Shown piece by piece: positions 10,126-22,408 of a DNA stretch of 64,000 nt (its first letter is position 1; each line of letters starts with the position of its first letter). The position numbers and the translations under genes were made by a program. The notes under the pieces are model-generated. The model was not told the DNA's origin and made no database searches. It saw only the letters and a list, made by a program, of their open reading frames with translations. The stretch comes from Lyophyllum atratum (Eukaryota > Basidiomycota > Agaricomycetes > Agaricales > Lyophyllaceae): assembly GCA_014905825.1 (NCBI GenBank), contig JACGCN010000008.1, positions 744,001 through 808,000 of the forward strand. The letters are read 5' to 3'.

Positions 10126-13100
10126 TGAGCAGCAAGCCTGAGCCAAGATGCACACCAACCTGATATAAATAAGATCAATTCAGAGCCACACTCGTCTTCT
10201 GGGGTCCCCGCAAACCTTATCTCCGGTCCCACGCGACCAGGCACACCGCCCCCACACGTCTGTCCCTGCCGCTCTACTACCCCTTACCCCACACCTAATT
10301 ATATCACTACGCCCCCTTCAAGCACCATAATTACATCTCCACCTCATCTCCTCACCACAGTCGATCTACTGACGCCTAATTCCAGTATGACGATTATCGC
10401 CCAGCGCATCTGACTCTCGAGCAACGCAACCTTATCCCGCGTTCACCCCGTACTCGTATTCTTATCCCGCCCAGACGCACGTAGTAACCAAATCAGTGTA
10501 TGCAATACTGTCATCACCTTCTCAAGCCCATTAAGCCGTCCCACCTATCGATGGCGCCTCGTCGCCCATTTAGGAGCGTTCGGCCGAGCCGGACCTCTCG
10601 TCCTACGCAAAGGCATAATACTGATATAGCTTACCCACTCGCACCCTCTCCGCTCCGTACTCCCGCAGGAAAGGACGCACCCACAGCGAGATCTGCGCGG
10701 CACCGAAGAACGACATTCAAAACAGCAAACATCATTGTTCACACTGAATAGGATACACGAAGATCTACCCATGCTCTCATTCCTATTTATCCGTATGCGC
10801 CGCAAGTCGAACTATGTCTTCGCGAGCTTCTGACGCACGTGTGCGTGTGTGCCTCTGCCAGTACGTCCATTCGTCGCGGGAGAATCTGTGTATCGCCCAC
10901 CCGTGTCGCCATAACCACGACCATGAGAGACTCAGAAGGCGGGTTGTAGGAAGGTTCCAAGAGCGAGAATACGAACGAGTCAATTCCGCCTAGTATCACA
11001 TGTAGACTCTCAGAGGCTGGCAGCGGAACCAAAGGAGGAGCGGGGGCAAATCGTCGGCGTATCCATCCGCGGTTGCCATGGCTTTCAATGTCATGAATAG
11101 TGACAGCGAGGCGAAAATCATGACGTCGAGGTACGGACGTACTCATGTGGAAGCGCTCTGGAGACAGGCAGCACATGCGCGGTACGCCCGATGGCATATA
11201 TGACGTCGGGGTCTGCGTTACGACATCGAACTTGTCGGGATGGCGGCTGGGTCCAGGGGCGAGTCGCGGGCCGGGTTCAAGAACCGGGATGGACGCGCAC
11301 CTCCTACGTAGCTATACATCTCCAAATGACCCAGCCAATCACAGGAAAATGAGGGCCAAGGTACGGATCCAAACACAAATACCAACGGTCAAAGAGTGGT
11401 TAGACAACCGGCTTACAGAACCCCCGTCCAATAGCAAGAGCACGAGGGTATAACACAGGCCAAGATACAGATACATTTCGCTCGTGGACGCCACATGAAC
11501 GAACGAACGCGTGGAGAAACAAGGACCAAGCAGCGTACAGGACAGGGCGGAGCCGGAGCTGAGGTGCGGAGCGCGAAGGGAACATCGTCGGCGTATCCAG
11601 CGGCCAGTCGGATTTGAAGGCGACTTGACAGATCAAACCTACATGCACCTGCTGCACATGGGTACAAGAAAGAACGACGCTGAAGATCGATATGGTTGGG
11701 CAGCGGAACCGCATCTGAGCGATACAAGCAATGGAACACGACAGGATATCCCATGCCATTGAGAGCCAAGGATGGTATGTCGCGAAGCACGACGGAAAGA
11801 GTCAAGACAAAACAAAACAAACGAAACGAGGGAAGACTGATTGATGGGCAGCGAAGCGCGGATGTACCAGGACCCCGAAGTCGCGCTCGTCCAATGGCAG
11901 TGGTCGCGCAAGAGACACAACAAAAAAGAATACATCATCGTCGCAGCGTAAGCACTTCATAGAAAGGAATGTCAAGGAGGGCGCGCAAAAGATCGAAAGA
12001 CATCGACGAGGCCAAACACCCACAACCCCGTCCCCATACTTCCATACTTGGGGCACCCGGGCTCTGTAAAAAACCGTCGCACTCATCTCCGCCCAATAAG
12101 TACCTCCCCACCTTCTCCAAATTTACCCACCCCGCCCCACGCAGATAAGGAAAGAAAGAACAAAAGAGATAAAAATCAAGAAGCCCAGAGCCCAAGAAGA
12201 CGGGAGAAAAAAACATAGAATGCACACGAAGAAGCAAGCTTTTCGGTCCGACATACGCACTGAATACTGAACCACCACATGGAACGATAAACTCGAAATT
12301 CGACACATAATTCTGACTAGGCAGCAATGACGAACGCACGAACACGAAGAGCGAGATGACTCACCCCCACATGCATCCACTCGCAACATCCCACCCGCGA
12401 TCCATACTCCCGCCGGGAAGTCCACGACGCTGGCCCATCAAGCGAGATGAAGAGAGAACCGATCGGATACAGCAATATGAGAAGAAGCCCTCGCGCGCAC
12501 GAGTAAAAGCAGCACCACACCTCATCGTATACCCGCGGTAGCCGCCAGCACAAGCGAAAGTCTATATCCCATTAGATCCCCCGTCCCAAATAGGCAGGCT
12601 CGTTACGGCAAGAGAGAGCGATATTGGCACCGAGAGGGGTGATTCATAAATAGCACCCGCGCCGATGGCAACCGCGGCAACCAAACATTCGCCCTTCCCT
12701 TCCGCGTTCCAGGGTGAGTGGGGTGCGGTGAGTGCGGCGACGCACGTCGGTCTACCCCGTCCGAAACAGCGGAATCGGAAATGGCGCCTCGTTCCTAAGG
12801 CGCGACTGCGTATCTGCCTAGCACGCCAATAGGCAGCGGTATCTGTGCGAAGCCTATCAAAAATCCAGAGCACCAAGCGCAATATCCAGCGATCAATAAG
12901 GAAAGCACCTAAGCGTCCGGCTTGTCCCCCCCGATATTGTGGCATGTTAGGAGGCCACCATAATCGGTACATCGCCTCATCGATGGCCTCCGCAACAGGC
13001 AACTGCGAGCCAGACGCCAGCGATGTTGATCTACAAAGTTCCCGATGCAGGATGATGGGATGATGCGTGTGCGACCCCCGGAGACCCCCCACCCCATAGA

Positions 13101-14255
13101 GCAATAAAATTTATGCTGATGGCGTGATATTTGATTTGATTGGCGACGCAAATTCCTGTATTGGATATTCGATGGTGGAGTATGTGGTGATGGGGTTGGG
13201 TATAAGCTTAGCCCTCGAGGCGGCACGATAAGCAGCCGAGTGCGATCCCAGATACAATTTTGAATCTTACGCGGTACCCTACGGCATGGCGGCTGCGTGT
13301 ATAAGATTCGAGAGGGCAGAAGATGCGCGGCGCGTGAGACGGTCGTGTGTGAGCGGAGGGATGGGTGTGGGAGGAGGGAAAGAGGTAACGATGAGGAGAG
13401 CGATGAGCGGGATGGCGGGGCGGGCCCACGACGCGAGATATGACGATGCGGAGAAGGAGCTCCGACGAGAAACAAGGAATTGGGGGTTAGAGAAGGGGAA
13501 GGACAAGATGACAACGAAAGAGAGCACAATAACAGCGACTTGCGTAAGAGGATGAAAGTATCGGCGGCCGGTGATGCAGAAGGTCCGATGTACGGTGTGG
13601 GGTGGCGTACGTCCAGCGTTTGTGAGAAGGCGCTGCGGATTTCGTGGGTATGTCGGAGAAGGACTGGAGGGCCTAGATTTACATGGATTTGTATCCAGAC
13701 GAGGTTCCTGCATAGTGGTGAAAGGCTTCAATATTGCCGCGAAAAACGGACATGACATGTGCATTCGGGATGACGTTGCCATCCAGGATGCGAGATGGAG
13801 ATGCGGGAAACACGCAGTCTAGTGGAAGCACATCAAGTAGCGTTGCAGGCGCTATTGTGTCAGAAAGGGCAGTTTTCCTGTCAGGATGTTGATCGATCCT
13901 GTACCTGTACCCAAAGAGGAGACCAAGCAAAGCATACGAGCAGTCGAGGGTAGTTTGCGTCTGCTGAGTAGCACGCTATTGTTGGCGAGTAGCAGGCCGT
14001 GGTGCGAGGAAATCACCACGCAAGTGAGATGAGGGAGAGCATATAAGAGGGGTGGAGTATGTCACAGTGACATCAGCCCCAAATGGACCATGGTACAGCA
14101 TGCCCTGCATAAAGAAAAGACGGAGGGGAGGGAAGAGGAAGAAGGCCTTTCGAACTTCTCGTGTCCGTTTTATATCACTCTGCTCCAGCAGGCGATGGTA
14201 ACTGACCCTAGAACATGCGCCCCTTGGTATGGCATGCGTGTTGGTGCGAGCACAC
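10126..14255. other. Long gene-free stretch upstream of the bHLH gene
   Basis: About 4.1 kb without any gene I can support. Open frames of 60-206 codons occur on both strands, but they overlap antisense, lack domains and show no codon-level continuity across plausible introns. The phrase atcgtcggcgtatcca occurs twice (near 11048 and 11583). The likeliest content is the upstream control region and long leader of the bHLH regulator, possibly with a non-coding transcript. Confidence 0.4.
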
Positions 14256-14263
14256 CCGAGTGA
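14256..14263 (+). repeat. Left target-site duplication (8 bp)
   Basis: CCGAGTGA directly precedes the left inverted terminus of the element and is repeated exactly at 15113-15120 after the right terminus. The next bases on both sides differ, so the duplication is exactly 8 bp. Confidence 0.85.
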
Positions 14264-15112
14264 AGGACCCCCGAAAGCCCCCTACGATGCCTAGTCCCAG
14301 TCCGGATAAGAATTGGGGAATTTTTCGTGCGATGCAACAGGTCTGTCCGGATAAAAAGTGGCAAAATTTGGTCGAATTCCCTGAGCCGGGCGTCCGGATA
14401 AAAATCGCGAGGTACAGACCTCTGATTTCGGCTCGCAAATTATAGGTGTACCTGTGATTTCTGACCGGATAGATATTGGGCAAAACGGGAGGTCACCTCA
14501 AGGTTCGATCCTGGGGTGTTGTGGAGGACTCCAGCAGAATAACAAGGCGCTCGAGCTCCTATACTATCACTACGCATTTTTGCACTTGCATTTCAATGCC
14601 CACGGCTGTAAAGCAGAGCGTTGAGCAATTTTTTACAATGACTGAAGCCGGACCTGATCAGTAACTCTCCTTCATGTGAAGCGCACTGATTTCCTGCCAT
14701 CTGCGGCATTCCTCTGTTCGCTTTCTCAAGTATCAGGGACCGATTAGGGAGTGTTCGAGAAGTTGAATGAAGACATGGCGAGGGTGGGCCAGGCTGTCAA
14801 AGCCCTTCTTAAGCGCGAAACCCAAGCTAAAAAGCGATAGGGCATGTTCAGAAATGTGCAATTGGTGGAGAAATGCTCTAACTCGTCCTGATCACTCTCT
14901 TGGACGTGCTGAGGCGCCTGGACGATGAGCCGCGCAGCGGAGAAATTTTCTAGGAAAAAATGAAGGCCTGATGTAGGGATCCGGATAAAAATCTACTACT
15001 TGGGAGGGCTGATTCGCCGTCCGGATAAAAACCTGGCCAAAAGTGTCCGGATAAAAATCGCGGATTTTGGCTCATTTGGGATCAGGCATCTTGGGTGGCT
15101 TTCGGGGGTCCT
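14264..15112. mobile_element. Non-autonomous DNA transposon with terminal inverted repeats
   Basis: The 849-bp element begins AGGACCCCCGAAAGCC and ends with its exact reverse complement. Similarity continues imperfectly for about 20 more bases on each side (around atgcctagtccca and its complement). An 8-bp direct duplication flanks it. Inside each end lie three direct copies of the phrase TCCGGATAAAAA or a close variant: near 14301, 14346 and 14393 on the left, and 14980, 15020 and 15046 on the right. Such subterminal repeats typically bind transposase. An open segment at 14754-14840 (starting FEKLNEDMARVGQAVKALL) may be a coding scrap. No transposase is present, so movement would need a helper elsewhere. 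An 8-bp duplication fits hAT or the fungal KDZ group; I cannot separate these. Confidence 0.85.
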
Positions 15113-15120
15113 CCGAGTGA
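15113..15120 (+). repeat. Right target-site duplication (8 bp)
   Basis: Exact second copy of CCGAGTGA, immediately outside the right inverted terminus of the element at 14264-15112. Confidence 0.85.
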
Positions 15121-16215
15121 CCAACTCTGACCAGCCGAGGCCACTGCCGACGCCCACCTGACTGCAGGACATCCGACACGGTCACGGTGGGCCTGTTGCA
15201 AGGCAGCTGATGCGGGGGTCCAGTCATCGACGCGATTGATTAAAATTATGTGAGGCCTGGTGATCTCAAAGTGTGCATCAGCTGAGCAGGATGTTACGGA
15301 AGAGTAGGGTAAATGAGGTCCTTTTTTCTGGACATGGGGCGATGCACAAGGCTGGTGGGTATTCGGATGCTTTTTCGCTCATTGTTGAGACACGGAAACG
15401 AGGCGGAAGAAAGGAAATGGTGCCACGAGATGAGGCGAACCCTGACAGTGGTATGGCGAGCGAGAATGTTGGATGGAGTGGGGATGGATTCGCCGACTAT
15501 CATGATGGCATCCGGCCGAGTATTTTGCTAGGGATTGCAAGAAATGCACAGCTCAATAGAGCTCAATGCATCGGAGCGGAGCAAGGGGTCAAATTTCGGA
15601 GTCGGGGAGAACTGAACGGAAGACAAAATTTTCAAAACGTCTTGGCAAGATAAAACTTTGGGCAGATTACATTTCTCCATGTGCACATGGCAGGTCCAGA
15701 ATCCTCCTACTCAACTCCTACTTACTAGTGCAATGCCTTTTCCACAGGCTTCCGTCCTGCGCAGTTCGCTGGAAAGTTATGGTGCTCATGATCGATATCC
15801 AGCCGTCGAAGACTTTAGTAGGAAGAAATAGAAAAATATGTGATCAAAGATGTACCTAGCGTTGACAGACGCTGAAGTTTTTTGATACTTCAGAATGGAT
15901 CATGAAGAGCTCTTTGAAGGAAGGCGACGATATAATCACAAGGGAGGCAGCTGGGATGCAGCACATGAAGAATGACTAGATCTTTGTTGCAGGCCAAAGG
16001 AACCCGAAATCGTTCATCAGCAGGGGTGCTGAAGGTATATCGAGTTCTCGTTTTGAGCAAACGAATAGTATGGTTTAATGTAGGTGAAGTATACTACGAG
16101 GTGGATGGATACAATATAGTGAGTAATAAATGAAATCGTCTAAGATGTCCGTGATGATATACATATATGCGATGCAGTAATAAGAATACAAATGTAGTCC
16201 GTAGGAACCTTCCCC
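15121..16215. other. Intergenic DNA, no recognised gene
   Basis: An open frame of 126 codons at 15273-15653 has no recognisable motif. The last few hundred bases are AT-rich and follow the stop codon of the minus-strand cysteine-rich protein gene, as expected for its 3' flank. Confidence 0.35.
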
Positions 16216-19055
16216 TCATTTCCAGAATGGGTTCTTAGTCCCACCAGGTGGCACCCGCAGATGCTCGTCGTTATCAGTACTATATGTGCTTGACGAGAAC
16301 CGCGAGGTCAAATCCTTCTTCCTCAGCGGCTGCCTCGGCTCCGGCGTCCTCCTCGGCACTCCCGTCATCTGCGAATAGATCGACGGGGCAGACTGCAGGC
16401 TCGCCGCATCAGCCGAGCGTCGATCACCAGGAGCGAGCCTATCCTTGTGCGTGTGGTAATAGTGCGACGGTCCAGCAGGTGAAGGTGAACGTGAGGGGTA
16501 TTGATAGTCTCCGATAAGCCTGACCATATCCTCCTCGTGTCTGGCTTCTTCCGCCGCGCGCAGCTTCGTCAACTTCATCGCCTCGTTCTCTTCCGGCATC
16601 ACCATGGCTGCCTTCCGGCTGCGCCTATGCCCAAACAGCTTCTCGCCGAATCGTAGGAGCCGCCAGCGCCAGCCGCTCTTCCGCGTTCGGTTGTACCCTG
16701 GGATGGTAGCGAACATAGCTGTCTTCTTCGCGCGTTGCTTGCGGGAGCGCCGACGGCACAGCCAAATGACCACCAGGAAGATGAACGCACATCCCAGCGC
16801 CATGAGAAGGATCTGCCACCACTCAAGGGAGCGTTTTCTCGGCACGGTGGGGGTATTGATGCCTGTGATTGTGGGCAACGGCGCCGGCGTACTAGTTCCG
16901 GATGGCTCTGGGACGTTCACGAGCTCGGAAAGACATACGCCGAGACCAGGAAGGACTGTGGAGGTTTGTTTGCAGTTGGCAGCAACGCAAGAACCGCCAC
17001 GAAGGACCTGGGTGGAGCTGGAGCACGCTAGACAATTACTGGGGCCACTGCCTGAGCAACTGGAACAGCTGGTGTCGCAAGTTTGGCAAGATGAAGACGT
17101 TGGGTCAAAGTACTGCGATTTGCTGCAGGTTGGAAGGCAGCGTCCGTTCAACAAGACGGGTCGACCTGGTGGACAACTTGAACACTGATTAAAGGAGCTG
17201 CCAGAGCAGCTGGCACAGTCGGGATGACAGGTCAGGCATGAGCCAGACGAAGAGAATGTGTTGGAGGGACAATTCGAAACACATTTGCCTCCCGCCGCGA
17301 GTTGGTTGGATGAACAGGTAAGGCAAAATGTTGAAGATCCAGCGCAAGTGCTGCAGGATGAATCGCAAGCTGTAAGAACATATTGAATTATAGCAGTATT
17401 AAACAGGTCGATCACGCTTACGAGTGCAGGTAAGGTTATCCTGAGGTGACACGAACGTGCCCGATGGGCAAGAATCGACACATTTCCCATTTGACAGAAC
17501 GAAACCGGGTAAGCAGCCCGTGCACTGCGCCAAGTTGACCGTCGAAGCACCATTAAAGTTTGGGATCCTGCAAGAAGTACATTTGGCGTCACAAGCTGTT
17601 CAACCCGAATAAGTAATTGAAACTTGTGAAATAAGATGCATCCGCTTACCGTCACACTCCTGCTTGTTATTGTCAGCGATAAGTTTAGACCCCTGGCAGA
17701 TGCCGTCTGAATTTACACCAACGCAAGCCCCGTTGAACGAATATTGGCCAGAAGCACAGACAATGCAGTCGTTTGAAGTGCCCCCTGTACATGTTTGGCA
17801 AGAGGGTGAGCATGGCGTGCATGCCGATCCGCTGCTGAAACTTCCATCAGGGCATACGGTTCCGGTGGAGGTAGTGGATTGAGGTGGATTGCACTTCGTG
17901 CGATCGTTGGGGTTTTGTGTGAAGCCGGACTTGCAAACGGTGCAAACACCGGTCCCATCGGCGCATTGCGAGCAGCCAAGCTGGCAAACTAAACGAAGTC
18001 AATGAAACTGTTGAACACGAAACGTAATGTACACACCTTTACAGTCACCGGTGGATGTAAGAAAGAATCCGGGCGAACATTTCGCGCAGGGCCGTTCCAT
18101 TGTCAGCCGTCGTGAAACCTGCGTTACAGGCGCATCGACCATTCGCACCACATACACCATTGAGACAATTGCAGGTCGACGGTGCGTTGGAAACTATAGG
18201 TTTCAAGCACCTTCCGGTTCCCGTTATGCCCTCATCGCATGAGCTGCAGCCAGCGGGGCAAGATTTGCACTCGGGACCAAAGAAGCCGCTGGCGCACGAT
18301 TCGCACGACGATCCCGTGAAGCCTGGGCTGCATTGGCATGTTCCCGAAGCTGAACAAATACCGGAGCCAGCACATGGTGGAGAACATGCAGTTGACTGAA
18401 TATCAAGGAGAGACAAGGACCCAGAGCTACCCGAAGGCAGTTCTCTAATGTCAGGAACAGAATCCCAAATAACGACACGTTTGTTGGACGATCCGGAGGT
18501 GGTCACAATCCAAATGCTCGACGACATGCTGAGTGATCGAGCTGCTAACGGCGTCAATGAGTTCGTCATGGGGGTGTTCGGGAGAGACGAGAACCCAGCC
18601 TGGCCAGAATACAGCGTATCTGCGTATATTGCAAGTCCCGGCTGGAGTGCAAGGTTAAGAGGAAGAGATAGGCGTGATCCGTTAAATCCTGGAGATGGGG
18701 ATATCGAAGCGGCCGACGATGTAAGGAGGTCGTGAAGGAGTTGTGGGCTGGTGTCAGAGGCATATTGGCCTGGTAATAGATGGATGTTGGTGGCAGCACC
18801 CGGCGCCGATAATACAGCACCGACTGTTAGTTTTCCGTCAGTCAGATCTCAGCATTCATATGAAGATTGTTGACGTACTAGTAGTATTGGAATAACCTTG
18901 CAAGCATTGCCCGGAAACACAGACGACAGTGGGGGTTTGTTGAGCAACTACGGAGAGTTCATCCGTCGGTTAAACGGTAGATGTATAAGAAATGGATATG
19001 ACGTACGCGTTGCAATACTTGAAAAGATCAAGGCAGCAAGAATATTCGCGAACAT
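16216..19055 (-). CDS. Cysteine-rich type I membrane protein with EGF-like and furin-like repeats (frameshifted)
   Basis: Six exons with introns 18948-19006, 18824-18878, 17989-18036, 17596-17649 and 17370-17421. The N-terminus MFANILAALIFSSIAT looks like a signal peptide. EGF-like Cys patterns (CSPPCAGSGICSASGTCQC) follow, then a long run of CxxC furin-like/growth-factor-receptor repeats (for example CDSSCSTCAGSSTFCLTC), and a single membrane segment near residues 655-677 ending in WLCRRRSRKQR. The cytoplasmic tail is basic and Ser/Pro-rich, about 180 residues. Such proteins are probably surface or wall sensors or adhesins; ligand unknown. Exon totals fit a whole frame (about 856 residues) only if one base is removed at the GGG of 18089-18091 (CCC on the coding strand). 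At that point the frame runs off CNAGFTTADNGTA and the expected CAKCSPGFF lies one frame over. This is either a real frameshift or a homopolymer sequencing error. Confidence 0.85.
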
Positions 19056-19710
19056 TGCGCGATAGATAAATCGTTAAAAAGAACAGAAGACGTGAAGGTC
19101 GTGGTAGAGAGCGAAGATGTGGTAGAGGCCACTAGAGGACCGATTGGCACAAGAGGACGACGGGACAATACCATCGGCTCCATCGCTTTCCCTTTGTTCA
19201 CGACAATGGGCGTTGGCAACGGTGACGGGTGCCTGAGGTCCAGTGAGGACAATAGAAATTATGTCATGTGACCGGGGTCCTGTTGTGGCTTATTTGGGTG
19301 CTCGGGCTTTGAGAAAGCAGGAGCAAATAAAATACCCTCGTGTCCGAATCGAGCGCTCAAGAGCGCTCAAGCACGGTTCGTCTTGCCCAAGTCTTGCCTA
19401 GCTAGGCTCGTCATCATTCGTTATATGAGAATACTCGACATCGAGCACGCTCATGGACGGGACGGTCACCGGTCTCCATATCGCCAGGAAATCAAACCGG
19501 CAACAAGACTCTTCGTTATAGCTCAGCCAAGTAATACTAACATGAGCAAGTTAGTACCCGTGTTACGGTGTATGCCAGGTGTATCATTGCAGAGCACCAC
19601 TGAGCGTCTACAAACCACACGTCAGTTTTCAATTCCCTTTGAGGGGCTCGCAGTCATATACCAATGTGTATCCGACACTATCACGCCCAACAAATCTCCA
19701 CGCCGTGCCA
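19056..19710. other. Intergenic promoter region, no recognised gene
   Basis: This holds the upstream region of the minus-strand cysteine-rich protein gene and the sequence before the O-methyltransferase relic. I see no supported gene. A tandem doubling of the phrase gagcgctcaa occurs near 19352. Confidence 0.35.
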
Positions 19711-20440
19711 TGGCGGCAAGGGCGGCTATTGAAGCTCTTCTCGATCACGTCACCTCGTCGTCGGTGGAGATTTTTTCCAACAGAGTCCTGTTGTAGGCCA
19801 AGACGTGCATACGTGAATCTTATTTTTGTAGTGCGATCCTTTCATCTCATCTGCTTCCCGCAGCTGCGTAACATCCTCCATAACGGGCCCGATGCACAAC
19901 CTCAGTAAGTTCCTGGTAAAGTACGGGAAGCTATGAATCGCAACGGTAGCCTCTTGATTCGTACGCGCGACCCTTCACTCAATCCTGTCCCTCCGTACCA
20001 AAGTGTTTCTATAGACGACCAGATTCTTCCGCACATCTTTGACAACCAACTGAGCTCGAGGCTGCTCAGATGGAAGTGGCAAGGACAATCTCTTCTGTCA
20101 TTCGACAGTGCGGCTCATCCGTACCTGACAGGCTCCCTCGCCGCTGCTGCCAAACTGAGGAGCAGGAACAGCACAAACATACTATCAAGACCTGACGATG
20201 GTATTCACGTATGACTGGAAGGAAAGAACTCTGGATGAGCTCGTTTTACTAGCGCGAGTGTCATTTCAAAGTATCATGTGCCTTGACTGAATCTATTCAT
20301 GTAGGTCTGTCGTTGGGCTGCGTCTCGAGAAAGTGTGGGACTTGGGCTTGGCAGAATCCTCTCTTCTTGAGTTTGGCTGATAGGGTGATACAGGGCTCTA
20401 GCAAGTTACGATTCAAGGTACCGTTTTCACCTAGCAGCTA
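19711..20440 (+). pseudogene. Internally deleted O-methyltransferase relic
   Basis: Pieces match the intact O-methyltransferase at 32072-33950 in order but with most of the gene missing. An N-terminus (MAARAAIEALLDHVTSS) begins at 19711. Then an acceptor followed by LRNILHNGPDAQPQ near 19862 corresponds to exon 8 of the intact gene (LRNIIHNWPDAQAQQ). Next comes the DQILPHI segment near 20020, and finally the KERTLDE segment near 20225. The whole S-adenosylmethionine-binding region is absent, and frames are broken between blocks. The catalytic His-containing HNW motif has become HNG. It is a dead duplicate whose source was a relative of the 32-kb gene. Confidence 0.85.
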
Positions 20441-20466
20441 TGCATGCATTCAACTGGATAATATTC

Positions 20467-22408
20467 CTAGTCCCCGCGGTCCTGGTGCTCTTCCTTGCCC
20501 ACCTTGACCTCCAGCAGTTGAATATCATGGGGCTGAAATACTAGACTTAGTAGATGACGAAGACACCTCGAGAGAGAGACCCACCGAGTGCCCGCTGGAC
20601 GAATTCTTCGGCTTAAATAGCGGAAGACCCGCTTCATTGATGGTGCAATCGTGGGGGGCGTCAGTGATAGTGGGTACCGGATGAGATGGTCGAGTCCCAT
20701 GATGAATCCCACGATCATATGCCATAGTTCCCTGAGGTAGAGAAACCCTTACAAGAGCCTCCGGCCGTTGGAAATAGTGACGTGAATTTAGCCTGGTAAA
20801 GCGCCATCAACGTTCTTTCACAATACATCAACGACGGGATACTTACATCGCCAAAAAGGAGTTGACGTAGAGGCCAGTGAGCACGATTTTGAAGGCAAAA
20901 AATATGAGGTTATCCGGCATAGCAGCAAACTATGCCATTCATCGAAATGAGTATTTGGAATTGTGTTTTAGAGGGAATGAGACTCACCGTTATAAGAGGA
21001 AGAAGGGAGAAAACACTTCATAGGATAGTGATAAGCGAGCGCGATGAAAAAAGGCCCTAGATTCATACCTAGCGATGATACCAGTGTTCAGCGCGTAAGC
21101 AGCCAGTACTACTGCACCTGTGTCCGCCCTACCATCCAAATCAAGGTGAATCACGCTATCCAAACAGTTCCAGCACTCACCAGTCAAGCCTCTTGCCCGA
21201 TTTCGCCAAGCAGTAGATAAGCGAGAAGGAAAGCCAAAAGTCAATGACAGACGAGGCACAGAAATCGAGAGTTGGGGCCCACTAAATTCAGAGAATAAGC
21301 CTACTCGTTAATCACATAAATGTCACTGAGAAACTCGCAGATTCGACGAAGGCCAAACTTGGGATATTTCGTACATGCGAGCTGAAGACCGACACAGACC
21401 GTCAGTGCAAGATGGATCAGCATGAGGCATACAACTAACACTTGGAGTGGAATATCTATTAAAAAGAATTTCAGTAATTTTGAGACTATTCAGTGCGGAT
21501 AGAACAAACATATGTTCATGACTAGTAGAAAATGTTGCGTCAAGGACACCGTAGGGAGGGCACATTTCATCACCCAACGTACCAAGACTAAACACAATCA
21601 GGGCCACCTAAACGCAGTGCAGGACTCAATTATAAGTTGTTAAGCAAAGCACAACGAAGTCCTTCACCAGTGGTACGAACAAGATCATTCGATAGCTATT
21701 CTGCTTTAGAACTGGTCTCAAAGGACGTCAGCGGCATTCCAGGGAAGATGAAATAGCGTACGTTGCCAAAGCCGGACAGAGTAGAGGCTGGACAGGTCAC
21801 GAGATTAGATGGCCTACGTCGAGAACATGTACCACGCACATTTGAGTCGCGTTTGTCAAGAATAGCTGACTCGGATGCAATTAGCAGAGTGCTTTAGCAA
21901 TTATGTGAAATGGTCCACCTCCAGAACAGTGCTGGCCTTCACAGCTAGGTTCGTCAAAACGCCGAGCAAAAAATAGATGAGAACCAACGACGTAGGTCCA
22001 CACTAATTCCCCAGTGGCAATTCCGCCCTTGGTGACCAGATAATAGTAGGTGACATGTATAGTAATCGCAACATGCAAGCCATTCAGGAGCCTGTATTGT
22101 GGCGAGACCGTTTTTAGCCATCTGACGAAATGGGCAAACTGGCGATGGCCCACCAAAGCAGAAGTACCTATCCGACTTGCGTCAATCTCGCGATGAAGCG
22201 GGTTGAATTTATATCTCACTGTTAGCTTATTCAAGTAAGGAATCCGTTGATTGGTGTTGCAAAATATCGCTGTTTGAACGGTTGCTAGACCAAAGAGACT
22301 TCGCGAGGTGTGAGGAGTTCGTGGGTCTGATATAAGAGAGATAACTCACAGAATAGCAAAAAGGTCAGCGATAAAGGTAGCTCCAAATTGTGCGTCTTTC
22401 GCAGTCAT
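20467..22408 (-). CDS. DUF6534-like seven-helix membrane protein
   Basis: Multi-exon minus-strand gene. From the start at 22408, splicing gives MTAKDAQFGATFIADLFAI, then LFGLATVQTAIF, then VLLLWLLNGLHVAITIHV followed by TYYYLVTKGG, all typical of the first membrane helices of the DUF6534 proteins of mushrooms. Later pieces are the hydrophobic LVVCLMLIHLALTVCVGLQL, AVVLAAYALNTGIIAR, and the hallmark MPDNLIFFAFKIVLTGLYVN followed by SFLAMLNSR. The tail contains NEAGLPLFKPK and ends IQLLEVKVGKEEHQDRGD with a stop at 20467. The middle (21300-21900) could not be spliced with certainty and may contain decay. A TATATA phrase sits about 50 bp before the start. The function of the family is unknown; it is a plasma-membrane candidate, possibly receptor-like in fold. 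Confidence 0.6.

Noticed and set aside
9360..10244. A second minus-strand frame of 294 codons and plus-strand frames over the same interval
   Set aside because: They overlap exon 1 of the bHLH gene in other phases and read as Pro/Thr/Arg-rich noise.
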